DNA from: Bryopsis sp. KO-2023
Lineage: Eukaryota; Chlorophyta; Ulvophyceae; Bryopsidales; Bryopsidaceae
Direction of reading: 5' to 3'
NCBI GenBank assembly: GCA_030272585.1
Contig: BSYQ01000003.1
Coordinates: 744,001-808,000, forward strand
DNA: 64,000 nt
Made by a program: the position numbers and the translations under genes. Shown here piece by piece: positions 53,190 through 64,000 of this stretch (position 1 is its first letter; each line of letters starts with the position of its first letter). The notes beneath the pieces are model-generated. The model saw only the letters and a list, made by a program, of their open reading frames with translations. It searched no databases and was not told where the DNA came from.

Positions 53190-54191
53190 TTACTCAACGG
53201 GGCGGGTATATTCTTGAATTCTGTGATCCTCCCCGATGCATGGATAATTCATGGGCGGCTGCTGCCAAGCAAGAGCTTCATACAGTCGAAGGCAAGCAAA
53301 AGCATCTGTGGCTGCATACTTGTGTTGACTGGGCGACAATTGAATGGCTTCCCAATTGCTCATGGAGAGGCTCTTTGCCTTTTTCATGTCCATGCCCAAC
53401 ACCATGTCGACCAGCTTGATCATCCCAAACGATGGCCCCTGGCAATTGTATATCCTGAAAACAATTAAACTTAGGACATATAATTGGGAAAAGAGTTGAA
53501 GGCTTTTGACTTTTGCTTCCATGACTTGACCAGAAAAAGGAGCATAACGACCACTAGCTGAATAATCTCCAAAACTATTTTCCAAAAGCATGAAACGAAA
53601 AACACGTTTTTGGAGTATTAAAAATGGGTGTTCTTCTGTTTTTTCAATGAAGAGCAAAACATTCCAACTTGCCCATCCTTGCCTCCCCCCCCAAAACAAA
53701 AAAAGAAAAAGAAATGGAATTACGGCTAACCTGAATTGCACATGGGTGTCTACATCAGAGTAGCCTTTGAGGTCAACTCCATAGTGCCTCGACAGCTTGT
53801 GAATATCTTGATCCAAAACCACCCCAGCTTTCGTAACGCTCGGATCCTCCAGAAAGCTCTTCAACTTTGCAGTCATGCCCGACAGCGAAACGTGCATCAA
53901 GAGGCAAACGTAGTTGGAATCGTGGTAACTCCAGAAAAACCTCCTGAAACAGATCTGGATGAGCGCGATCCGATTGTTTTCCCCCATGCGAAACTCGGGT
54001 TTCCACTCCGTGTCGAATCCTATGGTGGCGATGCGCCAGTATCGCATGTAATCGCACCACCAATCAATTGTCATAGGATCGTTGATGTAAAAAACGTCGC
54101 CATTGTACTCGAAGCTAGGCTGGGGGGCCCTGCCACTGGATCCCAAGCCAAAGCCTCCACCTGCGAACAGGGGGGAAAGGAGAGTGCCCAT
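53190..54191 (-). CDS. WEX: Werner-like 3'-5' exonuclease (WEX type)
   Basis: DnaQ-fold 3'-5' exonuclease of the Werner/WEX group, which degrades recessed DNA ends in the nucleus. Two exons (54191-53731 and 53454-53190) join in phase for 241 residues if translation starts at MGTLLSPLFAG. The exonuclease motifs are complete: Exo I with FDTEW, Exo II with VVLDQDIHKLSRHYGVDLKG and Exo III with YAATDAFACLRLYEAL (Tyr and Asp). The start is uncertain: the frame is open to 54344, and an acceptor-like CCCTGTTCGCAG lies just inside this exon, so an upstream exon with a different N-terminus is possible. The open frame upstream also offers a hydrophobic start (MMGGFSLFLLQ), which would be odd for a nuclear enzyme. 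There is no helicase domain, as is usual for plant WEX. Confidence 0.85.
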   Translation of the reverse strand: MGTLLSPLFAGGGFGLGSSGRAPQPSFEYNGDVFYINDPMTIDWWCDYMRYWRIATIGFDTEWKPEFRMGENNRIALIQICFRRFFWSYHDSNYVCLLMHVSLSGMTAKLKSFLEDPSVTKAGVVLDQDIHKLSRHYGVDLKGYSDVDTHVQFRLAVIPFLFLFLFWGGRQGWASWNVLLFIEKTEEHPFLILQKRVFRFMLLENSFGDYSASGRYAPFSGQVMEAKVKSLQLFSQLYVLSLIVFRIYNCQGPSFGMIKLVDMVLGMDMKKAKSLSMSNWEAIQLSPSQHKYAATDAFACLRLYEALAWQQPPMNYPCIGEDHRIQEYTRPVE

Positions 54192-55786
54192 ATACGAGGG
54201 ACAAGAAACCAGGGGCAACAGAGCCTGCAATAAAAACAAGGAAAACCCCCCCATCATTCCCAGTGAGTCATCCAGAAACACAGGATCAACACAATAACAA
54301 ATACTGACTTTGGAAAAGGGGGCAGATTTGGTGTCAATACCCAAGTTTCACATGTAGTGTCGAAATGATGTTAAAACGCCATAATGGTGTTTAATATTGT
54401 GAGTGGACTTTCGATGAAAGCTCCGAGCGGATTGCAAACTAAGCAATATGATTGAAAAATAAAAATAAGTGTTTATATATATGGAGAGGGGAGTCATCCT
54501 GGTCTTCCATTTCCCTGATGACATCGTTTCTAGAATAGCACAGGGATGGGTGCTATTTTTGGAAGGATCACTCTCTCTTAGTAAACATCAATGGGGGGCA
54601 ACTTCCAGAATGCATCAAAACACACAGATCAATGCAATCTTGGGACGCAGCGCCAGATTCTTTTCCTTCACGTGTTTTTACGCTTTTCAAGAAGAGATGG
54701 AAACCCTAGACGATTATGGACGTTTCTCGAACGAGGTCGCGATAAACCGTATTCGAAGGGGGGCTTCTTGCCTTTTCCACTTCCTTACTCAAGACGCGGC
54801 GTCAAACAGAGCCACGAGGTTTATGGTTTAGTAAGGGGCGAAACGAAAGACACGCGATCGGGGTGGATCCACGCCGGAAACCAGACAGGAGGATCCCACC
54901 TCGCAAATTAGTATCAAGAACGTTGAACTTCAAACCGAAGACGGTCAACTCTCGAAAAGCGAAAAAAACAAAAAAATAAAAAATAGTTGAGTTGAAGAAT
55001 TAACACCAGAAACGAGGGGGAAACCCCGCAACGGCCCGTTTCCTCCCGTCTTAAACACAACTCGTTCCCCGTTTCTTCTGTGATTACTCCCTCCCTCTCC
55101 CCCCCCCCTTTCATTGTGATCGTTCTTGCTTCGGTTTGTTTTTTTTTTCTTGCATTACCGGTTCGCGGCCAAGAAGCTAGCGGTCGAACCAACGAGGTGG
55201 GCAAAAGGAAAGAAAGTATATGAAGGAAACGACAGCGCTCGGTATTGAATTTCTCTGTGTGGGTCCGCCTGTGCTACGGAGCACCTTCAACGATCCATAG
55301 ACAACACGAAAAAACACGAGCGGAAAGCGATCCCCAGCTTCCACAGAGGGGCACGACAAATCGTAGTTGACACGATGCAAGAGGTCGACGAAAGATCCTT
55401 TTTTTGCCTTGGGTCGAAATGGACCAGAATTTCGATTACGCATCCACTCAACCGCCAGTCAGCCGCATGACATGCCCCAACTTTCTTTCCATCCAAAAAA
55501 CAAGGCACACCATGCCAACTGCATTTCCCTTTCCTCTTGCTTTAAAAACAGGGAAAAAGAAACATGTCTGAAACACATAACAGAATCAGCTCCTTGCTAA
55601 AATTCTATTTTTGGAGCCAAACGAAGTCCCTCGAAAACAAAAAGAGCAAATGTTGCAATTCTCTTCCACCCCCTATAGATTTCCCATCTCGACAGCCCCC
55701 TCAAAAGAAAATGCAAATATTTTCAAACTATTACAAGAATTATTTCTACCTGTGAGAAAAAAAAGCCTGCCCCCAAATCCTACCAA
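54192..55786. other. Intergenic region without a recognisable gene
   Basis: Upstream flank of the exonuclease gene and 3' flank of the MIP2-type gene. Short open frames on both strands carry no motif. No repeat or RNA gene was seen. Any missing 5' exon of the exonuclease gene would lie at its left end. Confidence 0.45.
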
Positions 55787-58700
55787 TCAACTCGACACTA
55801 AAGTTCTCAATTGGGCCAAAGCTTCCTTGCAGTCTTGGGACATTCTTTCCAGCAGTCTCCTGGTTGTATACGGCATTCCACTCACACGCAAGATCTGCTC
55901 ATACAAACCCACATCCACTGGTGCCCCCATGACAGACACTAAGTACCGCTCTAGGATTGCTAACCCCCCATCGATCGTATTCAAACTTCCATGCAACCCC
56001 ATTTTCTGACTCACCATCGAAGCTGCCAAGGTGAACCTCTTAGATCGGCACAAACATGCGACCAAGCAAGGCAACAAACAGGAACAAAGCAACACCACAC
56101 CTTCCCAATCCTCTTGCCCACCAGAGCTTGATGGGACCTCCCCATGATCGCTTTGGGGCAACCGAGCTTCTTGGGGCTGTTCCGGCAACCGAGCTTCTTG
56201 GGGCTGTTCCTCAACTTCAGTACCTTCATTGAGAGGTTGGGATTGAGGCCGTTGAACAGGATCTTCGACCTCATTACCTCCGCTGGGGGATGGAGGATCA
56301 TCACTACCATTCAAATCCATATCAACTTCTGCATCCCCTGAGGGGATCCGGTCAATCCCTCCACTACCACCATCGCCACCACCCCCATTGCTTTCACGAG
56401 CACTTGTCGATGGACCTTCAAGGTTTCCTTCGACCTCTCCACCAGCAGCACCCAGTAGCTCCCCAAGGTCATCATCATCGTCCCAGCCATCCACACTCAC
56501 TCCATCCACACCTGGGGGGTTCCCTCCATCAGGTTGTACCTCCTGAGCTTCATTCTGTGGGGGGTCGCTGGCCAGCTGGCCAGCCGCCCTGAGCGTCTCA
56601 TCCCAGCCATCATCCTCGTCCCACCCAGACCCTTCCTCAACACCTGAACCAGGATCCCCCATCCCAGGCTCGAGTCCCTCCTCAGCAATCCGTGAAATTG
56701 CAGCTTCGTAACTAGGACCTGCTTGGTTGGAGGTGATCTCTTCCTGACGCTGTGCCATCTCAGCAGCTTCCCGCAGGGTCTGGGTCCATTCGTCCTCCTC
56801 ACTACCATCACCCCAAGCCACCTCATCTTCACTGGCTGGCATTGGAGGCCCAGCATGATTAGAATCAACCTGATCACCAGCAAGCTCTTGCGCAGCACGC
56901 AAGGTTTCGGCCCAGGCTTCATCGTCACTGCCATCGCCCCAGTCACCTCCCCCACCTTCACTTGGTTCATCACTAGCAGGTACAGGAGGAGAAGTGGCGA
57001 CTGGGTGATTGGTTTGGTCCGTTGCAAGTTGTTCGGCGGCTCGTAGTGTTTCTGCCCAATCCGTTTCATCCTCATCGTCGCCCCACCCTTCTTCCAGCAA
57101 GTCTTCCATGTGGTCAGCATCTGGGGCATTCTCTGGGTTCCGATCATGATTGTCTTCAGCAGCATCCACTGCTGAGCTGTCAGGCTCCCTGGCATTAGCA
57201 TGATTTTCGTCCAGGCTTTCCTCCTCCTCCCAGTCCCGATTCCATTCATCATCCAGGCCTTGATGGTTGTCCTGCCGGGCATTTGCAGCCACCGGCCCTG
57301 CTGAAGTTTCAGCCGCACGACCATGCTGATCGGGGCGAGGCTCCGATGCATCTTCCAAACGCCGGGCTTGCAACTCTCTGGTTCTAACCTCTTGACAGTG
57401 TTCCCAGAAATCTATCAGTGATGGATGTGGTGCAGAATCCACCAGGGGCTCAAGCAAAGCTTCCTCAAATTCTGATGAATCCATCACACCCGACAGCAAG
57501 TCACCTTCCAGTAGCAAACCGAGGGTTGGCCCATCGCATCCCGCCACACTTATTCTCTCCAGAGCCTCCTTTTTCAGCTCTTCAAAGGGGGCCATGAGGC
57601 CAGCACACACGGAATGACGGGCGTTACTCAGCGATCGAACAACATCCCCACTTTCTCCAGGTAACAACAAACTGAGAGTTGCACATGGCTCAGCATTGGT
57701 GTCCACTGGAGGAACCCAAGCTTCTTCTCTGATCGAATCCAGCGCCGACAACACCCCTGAAACATCACCTTTTTCAATCATGGCTAGGAATAACTCAGCC
57801 CATGCAGAATGGAGAGGGACGACCCCCACCCCTCCACCAACATCCTCTGGCCCCGTCCAAACCAATCCATGGTTCCAAACACCCTTCAGAAGCTCAGCTA
57901 GGGTGGTCAGAGAACCGCCAAACTCCCTCAGCATGTATGAAAACAGGGCTTGACAATCAGAAAGCGTGCCAAAACTCTCCCAAGAGAATTCAAGACTGCT
58001 GTCATCACCCAGCACCGCCACGGTCTGCGAAAATAGCAGTTTCGATCGAACGGCATTCCCAACTGCAGCTCCACCTCTTGACCAGTCCTGCCAGACCTCC
58101 CCATTTGCCAGCGACCCATGAAGGTCGAACAATTTCACCACATTATCGTGAACCAAGGCATCTCCCTCCACCCCCGAGCAGAAAATCGATATCCTGTCCC
58201 AAATAACTTCTCGAGCCGAATCAATAACCTCTCTGACCTCCTCTGGCACTCCTGATATCTGCAAGTCCAAACAGTTGACTACCGAAAGCACCGAACCAAA
58301 AACTGGCTCATCCGACTGTGTGAGAGATTCCAGAGCAGCACCCAAATTTTCGGTCAAAATGTCGGTAACCTGCATTGGCACCGAGGTGGATGACTCAGCA
58401 TCCCCAGTCCTTGCTACGCTTCCTGCGACTTCGAGAATTACATCCAGTTTGCTCCCAGAAGTCAGCAATTGCTTAACCACTTTCTCCAGTGCAGGCCCAG
58501 AGGGGCCCTCTCCATCATCCTGAAGCAGCTCCAGAAACTCAGTCCCACTCAAACCAGCCAATCGTTGAGCACTGTCCAATGCATCCAACCTCCTGAGCTC
58601 CTTATCCAAAGCCTTGACCCCATCGCCATCAGCAATCGAACTCATTCTCAAACGCGCCACCCCCGCAGTCAATCCCCATATTCTCAGGTTCACTGGCAAG

Positions 58701-61700
58701 TCGATCGCAATATCGCTCAAATTGACCACATCTCTGTAAGGCTGTGAACCCTCCAAACAACACCATTGCAGAAATTCCAAAATTTCTTCCGCCGACATTT
58801 TCTGGAAGGTAGCCCTCCAGAACTCTTCGGATTCAACCAGCGATCCTGGTAACGAGGTGCTGTCATTTTGCATGAAAAGTTCAATCTGCTGGAGCATCAA
58901 ACACCCATAAACTGTGGAGGGGGTAACAGCTGAGGGGGTGTTTGTGATATTTGCCAATTCATCCACCATATCCGCTAGAGCAACCACACTCTTCCTGCTG
59001 ACAAATCGGTAGACCTCTTGCAGGCAAGCGTTCCTCACCTCCAGGCCTCTTTCGAAACCCAGCTGGACATTCAACGAATCCAGAACTATACATTTCATAT
59101 CAAATCCATCCAGAGATGCACCAAATTTTGTCACCGTCGACCCAATTGATCGCAGCTTCCCTGAGGGCTTGCCGGCTGCTTCCACTCCTTCGTCAATCAG
59201 GTTGAGAAAACATGCCAGCTTTGGCCAATCATCCCCAGATATATCTTCCCAAACCTCGGACCAAAGCTGTTCGACAAATTCATCAGGCCGAGATAGAACC
59301 TCGATTCGGTGTTCCTCCATGATTTCCATGCATGACGTAATCTCCTCCATCGATCGAATCACGGATACCAGGAAAGCCATCGTCAATCCCCATCTTTCCA
59401 CTGCATACTTTGCAGCCAGGTCCAATGCTCTGTCGAACATCACCTGAGCCCTGTTTTTGGACTCTCCACCAAGTGCCAGCATTTCTCCAGCAAACGCTGC
59501 TTGTTCTGTCAATAATTCTTTCCTGTACTTTTCATCCCCCCCTGCGAATCGCATTACATCAACCCCTGGCATCACACCCTTCATCCCCCTGGCATCCTCG
59601 GCTGCTTGGATTTCGCCCAATACCGTTTCAATTTCTTTCATTTCCTCCAATCTCTCCCCACAATTGGACCTAGCAAATGAAAGCAATTCTTGCACTGGCA
59701 TTGCAATGAGCTCTTCCAGAGGTCTTTTACCAGACTGCATCCGAAACACTCTGGCAATCAGCGTCAAAGTGGTGGCACGCTGGAAGGATTTGAAACTGTG
59801 GGGTGTGTTGTGGTTAAAAGTTGAGGATCGGGTGTCGAGGAGAGCGTGCAATGCTAGGGAGACATCGCCCATCGACAGAAGATCCATTTGCAACGGAACT
59901 GAGGAAGGATTTGTTGCCAGAGCTCTGTTGAAAACCTGCTCCGTGGACTCAGCTTCAGCATGGGCTCCTGCATGCAGAATCAATCATGGTGCTTAGGCTG
60001 ACTTGGAAAGGTTCTCTTGATAGAAATCCTCAATGCAGTGCAATTTCTCTGTAGGATTTTTTTTCATGAATCCCCCCCCCTAGAAGACGTGTAGATAGTC
60101 TTGCAAGATGCCGTCTCTCCTGGAGCAAAACATGCAATCCTCACCTCCATTCTCTTCCGCATCGCAACTCTTGAGCGCCTCCACCAGGTCCATAAGCCTG
60201 TCTTCAGGACAATGAGCAACCGCGAATCCCAAAAGAGTTTTCCTCCGATCCCTGCCTACTCTTTCGCCCCCTTCAACAGCCACCGATGCACACAACTCCC
60301 AAGCTGCACCCGGCCCCTCCTTCGCTAAACCAGTGGACACCTCCTGGGCAACCTCGAAGTCTCCGGCTTCCAAGGCCGCTTGCCCAATCATCAGATCCAC
60401 TTTGACATGTTCCTCATGTGAATCCAATCCAAGGAGCTTCGCAACCCCCCTCAGAGTGTCCAGATCCTTGTAGTTGTCCGGTTGAGCTTGCAGGATGTGA
60501 GGGATTACATCAATCCGGCTGGGGAGCTGCTTCAGTTGCATCGGCAAGAGTGTGACACCAAACTGCGGCAGCTCCAATAAGGCATCGAGCGTTGCTAGCT
60601 CCGTGTTCGCTGCTTCGGACTCCGGCAGGAGCTGGAAAGACTTCCTGGCATCCGAAATGGCCTCGTCTTGGAGCGAGGAGCTGGAGTAGAGGAATTCACG
60701 TCCGACAGACAGCACCAGGGTTTCTGATGATCACCACACGTTACAAACGACGTCAACCTTGCTTTTTGTTGTACTCAGGCCCTCAATAAAGCAAAAACCT
60801 GACACTTGACTGAATCGGCAGTGCATATAGGTGAAATGGAGCAGTAGTGGTGGTGAAATATCAAAGAAGAATTATTAGAAGAGGTACAGCCAGCCACATA
60901 GGGAAAGTTTAATGTCAATAGCAAAGCCCTACCAGCAGTATTGCCCTCAATACTCGGTGTTCTGTCTGCTGACAGATACTCCTGTGCAACACCAAATGCC
61001 CCTGCTCGGAGAACCGCCCTGCAAACCTCTCCCAACACCACCGACTCATCCAATAGACCACAAAGAGCACCAGAAAGCGATTGCAGATCTCCCCACAAAG
61101 CATCCCATTTGGTCCGAGGCCAGCCCCTCCCTGCCCTTGATGCCCTCGACAACAAGGACCTCACTGTCCTGAGGGCAGATTCGCTGTTCAAATCTCGCAC
61201 CTTCCAAACCGTCAAGGCCACCCCATAGCGTGAAAGGATGCACCCAGCTACAACCACCCCATTCAATCGCTCAATTTTGGAAACCATCTCTGCAATGACA
61301 GGATCATGACCCCCATTGCTATCGACGTGGTTTTCTTGCTGATTTTCCGAGTTCATCGGCAGACCACCTGTCACCAAATTTTGAGTAGCAAGATGGCTTA
61401 TGGATGCCTTCACAAAGTCCATCAGGGCTGAGAGCTTTTCCCATTCTTTGTCTTGAGGTGCTTCATTCACCACTGACACCACCACCTGACAGAAATCCAC
61501 CACCCCCTGCTGATCAACCCCGAAAAGCATCCCCTCCTGAGTTTCCAACTCCACAAGCTTCACCACCCACCCTGGCCTAGTCTTGAATTCCTTGGTCAGC
61601 AAAGACGATATGTGCTCTTTTCTTGAAGCCCTATCCAGGTCCCCAACCAATATGACAATCTTCTCATTGAGATCCTGTTCAAGTGTTTGCTCTGTGGAGG

Positions 61701-64000
61701 CCCCCAACACGAGGACCAGTTTATCCAAAACGCCCAGCTCTGAAAACTCAGAGAGGCCAATGTTCCACACCCCAGTCGTGCCTCGGACAGTCGATGACAA
61801 AACTTCCACGTTTTGCACAGTCTCCCCCACTCTACCCCGAATCCCCTTGCCGTAACACATTTCAAGAAACACCTTTATGCCACCGAGTTGGCCTGTTACT
61901 ATATCCATTGCAGCAGCCCTCTCAACACACCATTCAGAAATCATTTCATCGGAAATCTTCGGCTCGGCAGCTCCGGTGGATAGCATCCTGAGTTTCACAA
62001 TATCTTCTGTGGCCCCAATCATGCCTGTCTCCATGTCAGACTGGGATTCGATCAAAAAAAGTATGGTGGATTCTGTCTCTATCCAATCAGGGTCCCTGTG
62101 ACCGGAATAGTAAGCGGAGGGGGTGGAATCCACAGTGGGAGTGATATGGACCACAGTATGAGGGTCCATAGTTTCAGGAAGCTCAGACAGGATTTGGAAT
62201 ATATGGTTGAATAAAGTGAACGTGTGCCTCTCCAGCAGAACCTGCATCAGGAGCCCACCACAACAAGAGCAATGCTAAGGAAAATTTTAACAAGCCACCA
62301 CTGTTACTGATCCATAACATGCAGAAGAGCCCTCATGTGTGAAACCATTAATGTACTGGAGAGGATTTTACGCTCCATCCCCTCAACACACCTCCAGGGC
62401 TTTAGCATTGCCTGTTGCAGCGAAGCCCATAGCAACCGAAACAAGATTGGAGTCTCTGAAAGCAGCGAATGCGGCATCGCTGTAGCCGCCCTTGGTGATC
62501 AGCACGAAGGTTTCCAGACGGTCCAAGGCCCCCAGCAGTTTCAATCGATACTTCACAAACACTGCCGATTCGCTCCCATCCATCGGAATCTCATCGAGAC
62601 CATCTCTGCCAACACAATAAAACCTATTTTAAGTACCAGGAAATCTATAACGAAATGCAATCTGGTGTTCCGACAAAACCATTCTTCAAAACCCAATCAC
62701 CACCTCTAATCTTTTCCCTACCCAAGCCACCATCTTCTGACTTTGGTGATGCGTACCCACAACATAGCTCGGTTTGTTTCAGCCCATATTCCAGCAAAGC
62801 CCGCTCCTCAGGGTAGTCCTCAGCTGCCCGTTCCAAACACTGGCTCACCACCCACTGCCTGTCCTTTATCTGATCCAAATTCGAGGCCATGTTTTCATGA
62901 CTGACTGGGTGCAGACTCCACAAGCCTCGGTAGACCTGATCAGTCCCCAGCCCATGTTCTTTCGCCAATTCCAGAGCTTCTTCTTCACAACCCTTCCTCA
63001 ACAAAATATCCAGCATTTGTTGAGGGGTCTGTTCAATCAACATGTGCAGCTCACCCTCCCAAGAGTCATTGCTTTAAAACGAAAGAAAAAAGATGGTCAA
63101 ATCCAGACAAATCGAGGGAAAATTGCTAAGACAAATCTAAAACGAATGCTTGACAGCGAACAAACCTGGATGCGCTCATGACAGGCTCCATGGAGATCAG
63201 TCGATGAACGGAGTGGCTGCAAACACTAGCTAAGTTTGGTGGATACACAAAAACCTCCCTGGCAACGATGTCAAATCCAGGGAGAGCAACAAATATCATT
63301 TCGCCAGTGGTGGAAGCCACCGATAAAACGTTTTCACTCCACCACGCCACATGCTGAACCCCAGAAAGGCTCTGCTGCAAGTCGCTTGAATCAGCCATCT
63401 CAGGACCGATCAATTTCCCAGCATTCATCGACAGCACCTTCACAGTCCCAAAAGTGGGTGCGATCGCCACCAGCTCCCCATCTGGGGAAAAAGCCAAAGC
63501 GCATGCAGTCGATGATTTGGTTGCTCTTCCCCACAAGCTTCCCAAAAGCCCTTTTGATGGTTTTTTCCCGAAGGATTGAATAAAGGTTGCTCCCTTCCTG
63601 GAGAATTTCCAGATCGATACTGTCAAGCCTTGGAGGTTGTCAATGCTGGATTCCCCACCATTCCCCTCCCTGGCATCTTTTGGGCCATCCCCCACCACTA
63701 CGAAAATATCATTGTGGGCAGCCACCCCTCGAACGACTCCATGGTACGAAGCCACGTTAGCGACCTGTGCAGCGTCTCCCCCGTAGTCTACTGGGATCTC
63801 ATACACCTTGCCATTGATTCCGAACGCAAAAAGCTCGGTGAAAGTCACAAACGCCAGCCCCACGAGGCCACCTTGTCCTAAAGGAGTGCTACGCGCAACC
63901 TGCAGAGTCAAATCTTTGGAGAAGAGCCAGGTCGTCCCGCACTCCCCTCCAACAGCCAATAGGCGTCCACACGGCGACCAGCAGCAGCAAGAAATCCCAC
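55787..64000 (-). CDS. MIP2: MIP2/NBAS-type Sec39-domain ER tethering protein (5' end outside window)
   Basis: Partial; the gene continues past the right edge. Exons (high to low): 64000-63166, 63071-62757, 62605-62392, 62241-60933, 60723-60145 and 59967-55787, all in phase, for about 2477 residues so far. The N-terminal part has beta-propeller features (CWSPCGRLLAVGGECG, ALAFSPDGELVAIAPTFGTV). The Sec39 region starts TPQQMLDILLRKGCEEEALE and runs through DRLETFVLITKGGYSDAAFA and SEWCVERAAAMDIVTGQLGG, all typical of plant MIP2 and animal NBAS. These proteins scaffold the Dsl1/NRZ tether with MAG2 (RINT1/Tip20) and ZW10, receiving COPI vesicles at the ER. Between 56,200 and 57,350 is an unusual acidic linker with five repeated Trp motifs. 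A conserved C-terminal helix block then ends LAQLRTLVSS. Confidence 0.9.

Noticed and set aside
50970-53217. Many Phe/Ser- or Lys-rich open frames
   Set aside because: They arise from T-rich and A-rich tracts. None has a domain, and none connects to a splice model.
54267-54344. Hydrophobic N-terminal extension of the exonuclease
   Set aside because: The open frame upstream of 54191 contains an acceptor-like TTTTTATTGCAG and reads like intron or untranslated sequence, so I did not include it in the coding region.
56290-57351. Long overlapping open frames on both strands inside the MIP2-type gene
   Set aside because: They are shadows of the acidic, GC-rich coding sequence; only the Sec39-family frame shows conserved motifs and joins in phase with its neighbours.

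Overview
The window is nuclear DNA from a member of the green plant lineage, most likely a streptophyte alga or bryophyte-grade plant; I cannot name the species. The evidence is GT-AG introns in nearly every host gene and a set of plant-type proteins: an ABCG7-like half-transporter, a BRUTUS-type hemerythrin/CHY/RING protein, a MIP2-type Sec39 protein, a WEX-type exonuclease and an organelle-targeted riboflavin synthase. Two chromodomain-bearing Ty3/gypsy retrotransposons of plant chromovirus type are also present. Homopolymer runs (G, C, A, T) are frequent.

Layout. 0.4-1.3 kb holds exon-like pieces of an unrecognised minus-strand gene. At 1.7-2.4 kb is a short element with 39-bp terminal inverted repeats. 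The ABCG7-like gene (-) and the spliceosomal RED/SMU2 gene (+) diverge from a 152-bp gap. A minisatellite at 9.6-10.2 kb precedes a 13-exon BRCT-repeat gene (-, 10.4-16.1 kb). A small gene for a predicted secreted protein (-) lies at 18.0-18.8 kb. From 20.7 to 36.0 kb two intact minus-strand LTR retrotransposons (A and B) stand 0.7 kb apart, each with apparently identical LTRs and a 5-bp target duplication; traces of a third element and a tRNA-like fragment flank B.

37.9-43.8 kb is the BRUTUS-type gene (+, 13 exons), preceded by a patch of short repeats and TGACGT sites. It is followed by a small three-helix membrane protein gene (+) and then a decayed copy of one BRUTUS exon. Riboflavin synthase (-) and a mitochondrial hydroxyacyl dehydratase-like gene (+) diverge from a 178-bp gap near 49.4 kb. 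A 2.4-kb low-complexity stretch separates these from a Werner-type exonuclease gene (-, 53.2-54.2 kb). The right end, 55.8-64.0 kb, is a very large MIP2/NBAS-type gene (-) whose 5' end lies beyond the window.

The genes do not form one pathway: they cover splicing, DNA repair, iron sensing, riboflavin and fatty-acid metabolism, ER-Golgi tethering and transport. Exon models were built by eye from splice signals, reading phase and family similarity. For eight of the nine host genes modelled from start to stop (SMU2, BRCT, the secreted protein, BTS, the membrane protein, riboflavin synthase, the dehydratase and WEX) splice junctions were assigned and the summed exon length is divisible by three; the ninth, ABCG7, is a single open frame. 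The most unusual items are an array of acidic tryptophan motifs in the MIP2-type protein, a 65-bp perfect foldback in the leader of retrotransposon B, a nearly identical 195-bp tract shared by A and B, and the repeat patch in front of the iron-sensor gene.
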